A stretch of DNA of 64,000 bases from CAZUMH01 sp964621645 (GTDB lineage: Bacteria; Zhuqueibacterota; QNDG01; JAGLOF01): positions 1 to 64,000 of the forward strand of contig CAZUMH010000006.1 of the NCBI GenBank assembly GCA_964621645.1, in the 5' to 3' direction. The notes below the pieces were generated by a model. It did no database searches. It was given only the letters and a program-made list of their open reading frames with translations, and was not told the DNA's origin. Positions 9,592 through 17,501 of the stretch are shown here, in pieces; within the stretch, counting starts at the first letter, position 1; each line of letters opens with the position of its first letter. The position numbers and the translations under genes are program-made.

Positions 9592-10638
9592 ATGAGAATG
9601 ACCCGTATTGTTTTGTTATTTATCGTTGTGGCGCTGTTGTGGATGTCCTGCGGTACGACTTCGACTATCGGCATCAATGTACTGAAACCGGCGGCGGTGG
9701 ACATGCCGGGAGTGAAAAAAATTGCGGTGGTGGATTTTAAAGGACCAGAAGGTTCAGGGAGCCAGATCGCGGCTATGGTACAGTCCATGCTGATGGAATC
9801 ACAGCATTATGAAATTATGGAGCGGGACAAGATCAGCCGTCTCCTGGAAGAGCAGAATATGGGAATGGCCGGTATTGTCGATCCCACTACCGCGGCAAAG
9901 GTGGGAGCCATTCTCGGAGTAGACGCCATGGTCTTCGGGGAAATTTCTACCTATGAAGTCCCTCCCGATAAAAAGATCACCAACAAGGTGAAAGAACAGA
10001 AATTCACCGGAAAATACGAAACGGTGGAGGAAAAAGATTCCAAGACCGGTCAGGTAAAACAGGTACGCAAGAAGATCTATGAGGATGTCTGGGTCGACAA
10101 AGTGACCTGGGTGCGTCAGGGGTCGGTTGCTATCAATTTCCGGGTGGTGGACGTTAAAACCGGAAAACTGCTGGCGGCCCACAGCGACGCCGAAAGCTAT
10201 GACAGCCAGAAAGAAAAAAAGTCTTGGTTCAGCCAGGAACAGAAGCTTAAACCACAGGGTGAGATATTATCGGATCTTTCACAGAATATCTGCCGCAGGT
10301 TTGTACATATGATCGCTCCTTATTATGAAACAGAAAACCGGATTATCGAAGGGGGCGAAGGGCAGATCGCGGTCGGTAAAAAATATGCTGATGTGGGGCT
10401 CTGGCCGGAGGCCATGGAAGCCTGGCAGCAGGCCGTTCAGGACCTGCCGCAGAATCCTTCCGGATATTATGATTTGGGACTGGCATATGAAGTGCAGGGC
10501 GACCTGGCCAGAGCCGAGGCCGCTTACAAGAAAGCCGTGGAATTAAATACCAAGACCCTTTATATGGAAGCGCTGGCCCGCATTCGTGCAGCCCAGGAAG
10601 ATCAGATCAAACTGCAGGAACAGTTGAAGGATCGTTAA
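9592..10638 (+). CDS. CsgG/LpoB-like lipoprotein with C-terminal TPRs
   Basis: 348 residues. The signal peptide ends in a lipobox WMSC (Cys20). Residues about 40-190 match the CsgG/TolB-N-like fold: KKIAVVDFKG, a helix with IAAMVQSMLMES, EIMERDKISRLLEEQ, then GAILGVDAMVFGEIS. CsgG-type proteins form outer-membrane secretion pores or act as envelope regulators. Residues about 265-330 contain at least two tetratricopeptide repeats (PSGYYDLGLAYEVQGDLARA). The chimera of CsgG domain and TPR is common in FCB genomes, and its function here is not known. Start ATG 9592 follows GGGAAGAG. A strong terminator follows. Confidence 0.8.
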   Translation: MRMTRIVLLFIVVALLWMSCGTTSTIGINVLKPAAVDMPGVKKIAVVDFKGPEGSGSQIAAMVQSMLMESQHYEIMERDKISRLLEEQNMGMAGIVDPTTAAKVGAILGVDAMVFGEISTYEVPPDKKITNKVKEQKFTGKYETVEEKDSKTGQVKQVRKKIYEDVWVDKVTWVRQGSVAINFRVVDVKTGKLLAAHSDAESYDSQKEKKSWFSQEQKLKPQGEILSDLSQNICRRFVHMIAPYYETENRIIEGGEGQIAVGKKYADVGLWPEAMEAWQQAVQDLPQNPSGYYDLGLAYEVQGDLARAEAAYKKAVELNTKTLYMEALARIRAAQEDQIKLQEQLKDR

Positions 10639-10721
10639 GGAATACAGTACAGGATAATTATATATAGATAAAACGCCGCATCCTGATAAACGACTCTGAT
10701 ACAATTCAGAAGGTTGACTAT

Positions 10722-10752
10722 CCGCCTCTCACTTGCGAGAGGCGGTTTTTTT
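10722..10752 (+). terminator. Intrinsic terminator after the CsgG-like gene
   Basis: A perfect 9-bp stem CCGCCTCTC/GAGAGGCGG (10722-10730, 10737-10745), a 6-base loop and seven Ts. Confidence 0.92.
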
Positions 10753-11158
10753 AACCAGGGAATTATTACCCGAAATCAGTTATGATTTCCCTATCCTTGG
10801 TGCTACCGCTTTTTATGTCGCTCCTGCCATAAGACCATAATAACTAAGTTATTACACCCTGTTAAAAATATGCAGACGCCCAGGCATACTCTTTGGTATA
10901 TAGTAACGGGAACGGCCATGTACCGGGAGACATAGTTTTGGCTGCTGAAAGGATAAAAAAATCATACGGAATGATTTGAGCCTGACTCGGGATGATTTTG
11001 CATACTGTTTGGGTCTGACGTTGAGCACGGTGAACCCGCTGGGAAAACAACAGCAGCACTCCCGGTGAACTGGTTTTATTTCAGATTACGCGTATGGCCC
11101 GGCGGGGCCGGAAGAAAACAGGAAAAGGAACGGATTCCCTAATCAGGAGGAGAGACCG
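10753..11158. other. 406-bp non-coding stretch upstream of the orphan receiver gene
   Basis: No convincing gene. A 21-codon frame from ATG 10870 lacks a ribosome site. The region ends with a GGCCCGGCGGGGCC inverted repeat near 11096 and with AGGAGGAG before ATG 11159. No promoter pair with good spacing was found, and no known riboswitch consensus was recognised. It is long for a simple leader. Confidence 0.4.
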
Positions 11159-11557
11159 ATGAATGATAAATCCATCCTTATCATCGAAGATGAGTTGAAG
11201 TTCGCCAAAATAGTAAAAATGCGTTTGGAAGCCAACGGCTATGAGGTGGATGTGGCCGGTGACGCCTACAACGGCACCAAGAAGATCATCCAGGAAGATT
11301 ACAACGTCATTATTCTGGATCTGGGGATGCCTGCCGGCGGCGGATTTTCCATACTGGACCGAATAAGAAAAATACCCAGTAAAGCAGATATCCCGGTAAT
11401 AATCCTCACCGGTCAGACGATCGATGATGATATGATGGAACGAGTTCGGGAATATGATGTGACGGCAGTGCTCAACAAACCTCTCGAAGACAATTTGCTG
11501 CTGGACCTTCTGCGGTCTACCCTGCAACGGGGAGAGCACATCAGTGTATTCGGATGA
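11159..11557 (+). CDS. Single-domain response regulator (CheY-like receiver)
   Basis: 132 residues, a complete receiver domain and nothing else. Acidic pair E10-D11, phosphoacceptor D54 in IILDLGMP, T84 in IILTG and K107 in LNKPL are all present, so it should be phosphorylatable. No output domain is attached, so it would signal by protein contact or pass a phosphoryl group in a relay. Strong ribosome site AGGAGG. No kinase is adjacent; kinases are encoded near 20-21 kb and 45 kb of this window but on the other strand. Partner unknown. Confidence 0.92.
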   Translation: MNDKSILIIEDELKFAKIVKMRLEANGYEVDVAGDAYNGTKKIIQEDYNVIILDLGMPAGGGFSILDRIRKIPSKADIPVIILTGQTIDDDMMERVREYDVTAVLNKPLEDNLLLDLLRSTLQRGEHISVFG

Positions 11558-11609
11558 AGAGTGTCACTCAGGGTAAATAGTAGATCAGGCATTACGATAA
11601 CAGAAGAAA

Positions 11610-12113
11610 TCAATCCGGAAGAATACGTTTAATTCCCACCAGCCTTTTTCTGTAATAAGCCTCATTCAGACTTGAGATAATAACTCCCTGGGAAGCGGTG
11701 GCATGAATGAATGCATTACGCCTCAGATATAACGCCACATGGGAGATCCCCGCGGAATCCTCGTTTCTAAAAAAGAGCAGGTCTCCCAATTGCAGCGAGC
11801 GCAGACTGATCATCCTGCCCATTTGATAGAGGGCGGTGGATTGATGGGGCAGGGTGAGACCGGTGGCTTTACGATAGATATAACACACCAGGCCGGAGCA
11901 ATCGAATCCCCGCAGGTCCGCGCCGCCCCAGCGGTAGGGAGATCCCAGACAGGAATGAGCGGTACGCATTATTCTGCCCGCAGCGGCCGGCTCCCTGCGA
12001 GAAAACTCCGGATAGGGAGCGCAGGATATCCTCGTGAGCAGGATAACCATCACGAGAGATGCCGTCAGAATAATAGAAAATTTTCTTGATTTTTCCCTGG
12101 AAAATATCACCAA
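11610..12113 (-). CDS. NlpC/P60 family cell-wall peptidase, probable lipoprotein
   Basis: 167 residues from the longest start. The NlpC/P60 fold covers residues ~45-165: catalytic Cys72 in GFDCSG, His125 in GISHVALYL and the third polar residue His137 in AFIHATA; SPYRWGGADLRGFDCSG is the family signature. These enzymes cut the gamma-D-Glu to diamino-acid link of peptidoglycan. The N-terminus is a hydrophobic segment ending in RISC (Cys31), a plausible but not ideal lipobox. The start is uncertain: TTG 12113 has no ribosome site and lies at or before the predicted transcription start; ATG 12050 would remove most of the signal segment. Confidence 0.85.
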   Translation of the reverse strand: MVIFSREKSRKFSIILTASLVMVILLTRISCAPYPEFSRREPAAAGRIMRTAHSCLGSPYRWGGADLRGFDCSGLVCYIYRKATGLTLPHQSTALYQMGRMISLRSLQLGDLLFFRNEDSAGISHVALYLRRNAFIHATASQGVIISSLNEAYYRKRLVGIKRILPD

Positions 12114-12116
12114 TAA

Positions 12117-12144
12117 AGGTTATCTTTTTTATAGTAAATGTCAA
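12117..12144 (-). promoter_or_regulatory. Possible promoter for the NlpC/P60 gene
   Basis: On the minus strand TTGACA (12144-12139) and TAACCT (12122-12117) are 16 bases apart. The -35 is perfect and the -10 is poor. Confidence 0.35.
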
Positions 12145-12238
12145 GCCTGAAATCCCTTGTTTTTAATCCCTGCAACCTGGATCCTGTAATGACGTAATCT
12201 GAGTATACCCTTAAGGGCTAAACAGGAAGGAGGAAATG

Positions 12239-12592
12239 ATGGCGAATATTCCGGACAAGCAAGCGCGCCAATGGGCCATGGCGGCGCATCTTTCAGCACT
12301 CTCACTTTTCATCGGCATCCCATTTGGGAATATACTGGGACCGCTGGTGATCTGGCTCCTGAAAAAAGACGACCATGCCCTGATCGATAAGACGGGAAAA
12401 GAATCTCTCAATTTCCAGCTTTCTATGCTGGTATACAGCATCTGCGCCGGCATTCTGGTGCTTATTTTTATCGGCGTCCTCCTCCTCATTGCTGTCGCTG
12501 TCGTTGATGTTGTACTGGTGATTATCGCCTCGGTAAAAGTGAGCAACGGGGAGGATTATTCCTATCCGATTACTATTCAGTTTATAAAGTAG
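12239..12592 (+). CDS. DUF4870 small membrane protein
   Basis: 117 residues. The pattern ARQWAMAAHLSALSLFIGIPFGNILGPLVIWLLKKDD followed by KESLNFQLS and two further hydrophobic helices is the DUF4870 (Tic20-like) family. It is predicted to have three or four membrane helices in the inner membrane. The function of the family is not established. Two ATG codons are adjacent (12236, 12239); GGAGG ends at 12233, so 12239 has the better spacing. It is monocistronic and convergent with the serpin operon. Confidence 0.85.
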   Translation: MANIPDKQARQWAMAAHLSALSLFIGIPFGNILGPLVIWLLKKDDHALIDKTGKESLNFQLSMLVYSICAGILVLIFIGVLLLIAVAVVDVVLVIIASVKVSNGEDYSYPITIQFIK

Positions 12593-12597
12593 CTATG

Positions 12598-12627
12598 AAA
12601 AAGGGCGGGATGATAATCATCCCGCCC
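12598..12627 (-). terminator. Terminator of the OMP-lipoprotein-serpin operon
   Basis: A perfect 12-bp stem GGGCGGGATGAT/ATCATCCCGCCC (12603-12614, 12616-12627). On the minus strand it is followed by five Ts (12602-12598). On the plus strand there is no T tract, so it serves the minus-strand operon mainly. Confidence 0.85.
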
Positions 12628-12647
12628 GGTAAGATCACTTTCCCGCC

Positions 12648-13874
12648 TTATTCCTGATAGACCGGATCGGCTGTGATACCCATAAAAAGCAGATTTCCGG
12701 CCTGGTGGTCGCGAATGAAGAAAATAAAGGGTCTGTCCATGATCATCATCGGCCCGACCGAGGTCAGCCGCATTTCCACAGAAGTGACGGCCGCGGCTTC
12801 GGTTCCTTCTTCATTTACCTTCACGTAGGTCTTGTGTTTTACCTTGCTGATGAAGATTTGTTCGTCACTGATGCCGCTGAAATCCGCCTGACCCGAAAAG
12901 GCGATCCCCATGCCCATGGCCATAAGAACGTCCTTCAGCTGGATCTCATACTCAATGACGAATTTCGGCAGCTGCAGGGTAATCTCCCGTTTCACCATCT
13001 GTCCGGTCCAGTTCTGCCAGTGTTCCTGGGAGAGCTCCTCAATAATATCACGTACTTTTTTCCCAGACTTTGGCAGGAGAATGGTCATGCTGTACCGTTC
13101 TTTGCTATAGGGCAGATCAACCGCTTGAAAAAGTTCATTTTCGTAGTAAGCAAACTCATTCTTCATGGCCATGAAGGCGGCGTCTCTGTCTGAACCGTTC
13201 GGCAGGTGGAAGGCGGCCTGAACTGTTTTATCAGGATCGAACTGATAGGTCCAGTCTCCCTTGAAATAGAGCGCGTTGATCAGGAAAAGAACAGTGAGAG
13301 GATGGATTTGATCGATGATTCTCTCTATTTTCCCATTGGTATGCGTGCTGACCCAATTGTTGATGACATCGACGCTGGCCGGATCTGAAAAATCCAGCTT
13401 CGCGATCTCCGCTCCAAAATAGGTTTCCAGGGTGCTGATATAATCATCCTTCACCGGAAAGTCTTCCCGAATCCAGGCGGAATTGGCCACGGTGAAGATA
13501 ACCCGGGAATCCAGATCGGAGAGAAAAGTCATAAGACTGAGATAGGTCTGGTTGATCTCTTCCCGGGTTAGGGTGCCATACCCAAGCACCTGGCCCATGG
13601 AATCGGCCGTGGCTCCGGCGGCACCGTCATATGCCATCCCCAGAGCAAAGGAGATGCTGAGGGGAGAAATAAAGAGATTGGAATCCGTTTTTGCTTCCGC
13701 AATCCTTCGGAAAATTTCGATACCGAATTGATTGGCCGCGGTGGATATTTCCTTTTCCAGAGTGGTGTTCGAACGAACGGTGTCTTCGATCACCGGGGAA
13801 AAGTTTCTGGCGCAGCCGAAAATAATGGCAAGCATCGCCAGGATCAGGATGAAAAACACATTCTTGCTGTTCAT
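12648..13874 (-). CDS. Lipidated serpin (serine/cysteine protease inhibitor)
   Basis: 408 residues, usual serpin length plus a lipoprotein signal (IIFGC, Cys21). Family landmarks are all visible: NLFISPLSISFALGMAYDGA near 66-86, NSAWI, INNWVSTHTNGKI, LINALYFKGDW near 198-208, and the C-terminal DRPFIFFIRD. The hinge of the reactive loop is EEGTEAAAVTS (355-365) with small residues at P12-P10, the mark of an inhibitory serpin. Counting from Gly357 as P15 puts P1 at about Thr371, with Leu370 and Arg369 just before. It would sit on the cell surface or periplasmic face and trap a protease. Last gene of a three-gene operon. Confidence 0.95.
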   Translation of the reverse strand: MNSKNVFFILILAMLAIIFGCARNFSPVIEDTVRSNTTLEKEISTAANQFGIEIFRRIAEAKTDSNLFISPLSISFALGMAYDGAAGATADSMGQVLGYGTLTREEINQTYLSLMTFLSDLDSRVIFTVANSAWIREDFPVKDDYISTLETYFGAEIAKLDFSDPASVDVINNWVSTHTNGKIERIIDQIHPLTVLFLINALYFKGDWTYQFDPDKTVQAAFHLPNGSDRDAAFMAMKNEFAYYENELFQAVDLPYSKERYSMTILLPKSGKKVRDIIEELSQEHWQNWTGQMVKREITLQLPKFVIEYEIQLKDVLMAMGMGIAFSGQADFSGISDEQIFISKVKHKTYVKVNEEGTEAAAVTSVEMRLTSVGPMMIMDRPFIFFIRDHQAGNLLFMGITADPVYQE

Positions 13875-13888
13875 TGCTAACCTCCCTG

Positions 13889-14350
13889 TTATCTGAGGAA
13901 AGGAACTAATTCAGTCTTTAAGCACTTATAAGTACCGGTGGCCATGGGGCCGGCGAATCCGATGCTGGTCCATGATCCCGTGAGCAAGCGGCCGTCAATT
14001 CTGCCGATGAGACTGAGATTGTTGTCTCTGTAATCAGGCCTGAGCTCAATCAAAAGACTGTCTCCGGTTCGGAATCCTGTAAGAGAGTCGCTCCCGATCA
14101 TGGGACCGACATTCTGGGGAGATCCCACGGCTTCTATTTCCCAGGTACCCCGCACACTCCCGTCCGAATTAATCTCCAGGCGTAACCAGCCTTTGGCAAT
14201 TTCGGTACTTGTTGAGTCGAAGGCTGCGAAGCTGTATGTATCTCCGGGCTCCGGACAGATGAGTTCCTTGAGTGTATCGCAAGAAAGAAATAACAACCCC
14301 ACGATGATTGGAACGAGGACTCTACTATCAATTTTCAATTTTTTATACAT
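13889..14350 (-). CDS. Hypothetical lipoprotein
   Basis: 153 residues. The N-terminus has a hydrophobic stretch ending LLFLSC (Cys25), a good lipobox. The rest is rich in beta strands and Gly/Asp/Ser (EINSDGSVRGTWEIEAVG, GRIDGRLLTGSW), which suggests a small beta sandwich or lipocalin-like barrel. I do not recognise a family. It lies between an outer-membrane barrel gene and the serpin gene with 14-16 base gaps, so it is co-transcribed with them. Confidence 0.72.
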   Translation of the reverse strand: MYKKLKIDSRVLVPIIVGLLFLSCDTLKELICPEPGDTYSFAAFDSTSTEIAKGWLRLEINSDGSVRGTWEIEAVGSPQNVGPMIGSDSLTGFRTGDSLLIELRPDYRDNNLSLIGRIDGRLLTGSWTSIGFAGPMATGTYKCLKTELVPFLR

Positions 14351-14366
14351 ACATGAACACCGCTTT

Positions 14367-16172
14367 TTAGTTTATCAGTTCGAAATCAAGCCACCATTGA
14401 AACTGACTCAGGGTGGTGCCCTGCCAGGTATTGGTGAAACGGGGAACGGTGAGGAGCCGTATCCTGAGATGATCAGATGGACTCACGGTCACCCCTGCCA
14501 GCACAGAGGTGGTCACATCGGTCTCAATTTGGTCGGGCTGGTGGTAACGTTCCCCGAAATCCGTCTTTTTACTGTATATTCCATCCTCGGTCTGTTCGCG
14601 ATAATCAAAAAGCGCCAGTGTCTCTTCCTCAACCTTCCAGCGGGACATATTGCGGTTGATACCGAAAGTCAAGAGAACCTTGGGCGAGATAGTGTACCGG
14701 ATGAGCACCGGGATGTTAACGGTAGTGGCGTGTGAGATCATGGTCCAGTTGAGGGTCTTTTTTTCCAGGATTGAAAGGGAATACTCGTTCTTGTAATTGG
14801 TGCTTTCATAGTAGTACGTGGACAGCCGATCGGCCATTACCTCTTCCCGGGTAAGCGTTTCGGTGCTGGCGTCTTGCAGGTTGAGGCCGAAATGTATCCC
14901 GGCCCGTTCAGACAGGCGCCAGCGCAGGTAGATACCGGCCTGGTGCAGCCAGCCTTTTTTGCTTCCGTCACCGGTGCGGTCGTCATAGAGATGGTATGCG
15001 GAGGTGGAGGTGGACGTCCAATCCGTCGAGGAGTAGTAGTAATCACTGGAGGAAGAATCGGCTATCTGGGAAGCCAGATCGATGTCCACCGTTTGCCGGC
15101 CCAGACGATAGTAGAAAAAGAGGGTGCGTCCGCCGCTCATTTCCGTCGAAAGATTGAAGCCGCCGTATACAAAGCGTCCAGTATGTCCCCAGGATTGAAT
15201 GGTGGAACCGGCCTGATCGTACCAGCTCCAGTCTGTTCCTGTCCCAACGATCCCATGCTGATACAGAGAAGAATTGGTTTGCTCCAGATCCTGATCCGCC
15301 TGGCCTGAGACGATGCCTCCGGAAAAGCCCAGCCGAGTGGCCTTTGAGGCTATGACGTTGAGGCCGGCAGCCAGCTCCCAGTGGGAGTAGCCCTGATCCC
15401 TCGTTTCGCTTGACGAATAGCGGGACATTTCGTCGCTGCTCATCCCGTTGTCCCATTGGTAGCTGTTGCCGTAACCTCCGTCCCGGTTGAAGAGCACGGT
15501 ACTTGCTTTTATCCCTACCATCATTTTATTACTCAGGGGCAGGCCGGAATAGAGGGTGATGAAGTGTCCGGCGTTGTGCATATCGTCCCGGCCGGTATAC
15601 CGATCGGTGATGTCAGCATCCGCTACCTCGGCTGTCTTATTGCCGGCGAAGTCATATCCCGGGGAAGAGCGATAAATGGACTGGGGCACTGAATAATACC
15701 CCTCATCCTTGAAAATCGCCTGATAAGTAAGACCGAGGGTAAGATAGTGCCGTCCTATTTTAAACGGACGGAAGAAGGTGGCCAGGGAGATGAGCGGCTC
15801 CAGTTCCTCTTTGGATTGATTCTGAAAATAGGGGGAAGGAAGGTAATAACAGCGATAATAGAGGGGATAGTAATACTCATCCATTTTGACCGGAGCGGTG
15901 TTGCGGAAATTAAGATAGGTATAGCCGTCCAGCAAACTGTCGGAAGCCGCGAAGGCGGGATTTACCTGCAGATCCAGGAGAGGATGAGAGAGCAGTCCGG
16001 GAGCGCTGGTCCCGAATCCGTCCAGTCCGTAGGGATTAATCCAGGAGGGCCGGAAGAAAAAACCGTTCTCCTCAAAGGTCCTTTCCAGTACCGTCTCATT
16101 AAAATACTGCGCCTGGACAAGGCCTGAGAAGAGGAAGAAGAAAAGCAGAAAAACAAAAAATATGCGTTTCAT
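14367..16172 (-). CDS. Putative outer-membrane beta-barrel protein
   Basis: 601 residues with a cleavable signal peptide (MKRIFFVFLL..., cleavage after VQA). The mature protein has many alternating hydrophobic/aromatic strands, a high content of Tyr, Ser and Trp, and ends in WWLDFELIN. Segments such as LITLYSGLPLSNKMMVGIK and YLRWRLSERAGIHFGLNL look like barrel strands facing lipid. No specific family is recognised. Start ATG 16172 follows GAGGAAAGG. It is the first gene of the operon and is preceded by a structured leader. Confidence 0.75.
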   Translation of the reverse strand: MKRIFFVFLLFFFLFSGLVQAQYFNETVLERTFEENGFFFRPSWINPYGLDGFGTSAPGLLSHPLLDLQVNPAFAASDSLLDGYTYLNFRNTAPVKMDEYYYPLYYRCYYLPSPYFQNQSKEELEPLISLATFFRPFKIGRHYLTLGLTYQAIFKDEGYYSVPQSIYRSSPGYDFAGNKTAEVADADITDRYTGRDDMHNAGHFITLYSGLPLSNKMMVGIKASTVLFNRDGGYGNSYQWDNGMSSDEMSRYSSSETRDQGYSHWELAAGLNVIASKATRLGFSGGIVSGQADQDLEQTNSSLYQHGIVGTGTDWSWYDQAGSTIQSWGHTGRFVYGGFNLSTEMSGGRTLFFYYRLGRQTVDIDLASQIADSSSSDYYYSSTDWTSTSTSAYHLYDDRTGDGSKKGWLHQAGIYLRWRLSERAGIHFGLNLQDASTETLTREEVMADRLSTYYYESTNYKNEYSLSILEKKTLNWTMISHATTVNIPVLIRYTISPKVLLTFGINRNMSRWKVEEETLALFDYREQTEDGIYSKKTDFGERYHQPDQIETDVTTSVLAGVTVSPSDHLRIRLLTVPRFTNTWQGTTLSQFQWWLDFELIN

Positions 16173-16232
16173 GAAGTATTCCTTTCCTCGTTCTTATTCT
16201 CACTGCATGATCCAGATACAATGAACGTGCCA

Positions 16233-16337
16233 TTACCATCGGCGTTTCGCCCCGGCCCGTGACACGGTCGTGTCCAACATTTAGAAACCGGGCCTTGCGG
16301 AGTATGGCCGCCTCATTATGGTAAAAGGTATGAACTT
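16233..16337 (-). promoter_or_regulatory. Candidate structured RNA leader of the OMP-serpin operon
   Basis: On the minus strand a closing stem TTACCAT (16324-16318)/ATGGTAA (16239-16233) encloses four further helices: GCGG/CCGC (16311-16297), GGCCCG/CGGGCC (16294-16289 with 16259-16254), GACAC/GTGTC (16274-16261) and GGCG/CGCC (16251-16241). Just upstream GTAAAAG (16337-16331) can pair with CTTTTAC, which overlaps the closing stem, so two states exclude each other. The element ends about 60 bases before ATG 16172. It matches no riboswitch consensus that I recall. Confidence 0.5.
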
Positions 16338-16400
16338 TTACGATGAAGAAAAAAATATTTTTTTTTAAAAGATGAATAACCAAACCGGGATAAACGGGGT

Positions 16401-16425
16401 GAAAATCCTCCAAAAATCGAGGATT
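16401..16425 (-). terminator. Terminator of the sensor-regulator envelope operon
   Basis: AATCCTC/GAGGATT (16404-16410, 16419-16425) with an 8-base loop; on the minus strand the stem runs into TTTT. It lies just after the barrel gene that ends at 16444. Confidence 0.6.
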
Positions 16426-16443
16426 CTTCGAATATTCGATGCT

Positions 16444-17499
16444 CTAGAAACGGAAGGAAAGACTGCTGGTTATTATATTCTTATTATAATAACGGCCCGC
16501 CAGAGGGGATTCATCCTGATAACGCCCGCCGCGCACGTGCAGCGTAAGGCCGGAACGGATATCCCGGGAGAAATCCAGGAGCAGGAAGGTGTTTTCTTCT
16601 GACTCGCCGCCGGGTCTAGTCAGCAGGGCCGGGTCGAGACGGTCATCGTAGTGGCGCGTCCTCAGGGAACCGTGCAGCATAAACACGACTCCCGCCCCCA
16701 GATCGACGGCTGTCTGCAGGGAGAGCAACGGCTGCCAGAAGCTGTACCCGAAACTGTTGGATGACTGTCTTCTGAATCCCAGGGCGAAGCGAAACAGCAG
16801 GGGGCCGCGCCATTCGCCGGTAACATTGAGGTCCATAAAGACATCCTGCTGTTTATCCGCTGCGATGGCCCAGAAGTCTGTCGTGTTATACTGCCAGGCG
16901 GGCCGGTCATACACTCTTAAGGAGAGCATCGTTTCCAGCGAGAACAGCAGGTTCCGATTGGGACGAAGATGAGCGGCCAGGCCTCCTCCCGTTTCACGAT
17001 TATCATAATAGGTTGAACCGGAATAGTTCATGACCGCCAGCATTCCCAAAAAGGAAATACTCACGCCAGGGGTGAAAGAGCGATAAAGACCGGGGCTGAT
17101 CTGCAGGCGGGTGTACCCCCACCTCAGCTGGGGATACCATTTGACTCTGGCTCCGGCCCGCGCGCTGCAGATCCAGTTCTTTCCCGCGGGCAGCGTTCCC
17201 ACAGCCGAGATGTCTTGTACGAGACGGGTCTCTTCTCTGTGATTTTGGTAGATTTCCGTGCCGCCTCGGTAGTCAAGGCGCAGACTGCTCTTGGCCTTGC
17301 GGTGAAAAAGCGAGAGGTACAGTGAAACCTGGGGGCCTCCCGCTCCTACCGAATCACCCTCGGATTCGAAGATATTGGAATCGTGTTTCCAGCCCAGAGT
17401 AAGGCGTGATTCCCGCTGCCAGCGGTTCTGAGCCATACATGAAAGAGGCAGGATCACAACCAAACTAACGATCAGGACCTGCCGCAACCGTATTGTCAT
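16444..17499 (-). CDS. Putative outer-membrane beta-barrel protein
   Basis: 351 residues. Signal peptide MTIRLRQVLIVSLVVILPL.. ends at CMAQ, then repeated amphipathic strands and a C-terminus ending SLSFRF, the aromatic-ended signature recognised by the BAM complex. DSNIFESEGDSVGAGG near the N-terminus resembles the start of surface-exposed barrel proteins of about 14-16 strands. I start at ATG 17499, which is two bases after the stop of the upstream coiled-coil gene, so the pair is probably translationally coupled; a longer frame from 17541 would place the signal peptide internally. Confidence 0.75.
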   Translation of the reverse strand: MTIRLRQVLIVSLVVILPLSCMAQNRWQRESRLTLGWKHDSNIFESEGDSVGAGGPQVSLYLSLFHRKAKSSLRLDYRGGTEIYQNHREETRLVQDISAVGTLPAGKNWICSARAGARVKWYPQLRWGYTRLQISPGLYRSFTPGVSISFLGMLAVMNYSGSTYYDNRETGGGLAAHLRPNRNLLFSLETMLSLRVYDRPAWQYNTTDFWAIAADKQQDVFMDLNVTGEWRGPLLFRFALGFRRQSSNSFGYSFWQPLLSLQTAVDLGAGVVFMLHGSLRTRHYDDRLDPALLTRPGGESEENTFLLLDFSRDIRSGLTLHVRGGRYQDESPLAGRYYNKNIITSSLSFRF

Positions 17500-17501
17500 A
17501 A

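Noticed and set aside
16233..16337. Identification of the leader as a c-di-GMP (GEMM) riboswitch because of CGCAAGGCCCGG and CGCCGATGG words.
   Set aside because: The tetraloop-receptor pair and the order of helices of GEMM are missing.
16099..16413. A 104-codon minus-strand frame across the structured leader of the barrel gene.
   Set aside because: It has no ribosome site, overlaps the barrel start in another frame, and its middle is explained by the RNA stems. A search for conserved protein copies would settle it.
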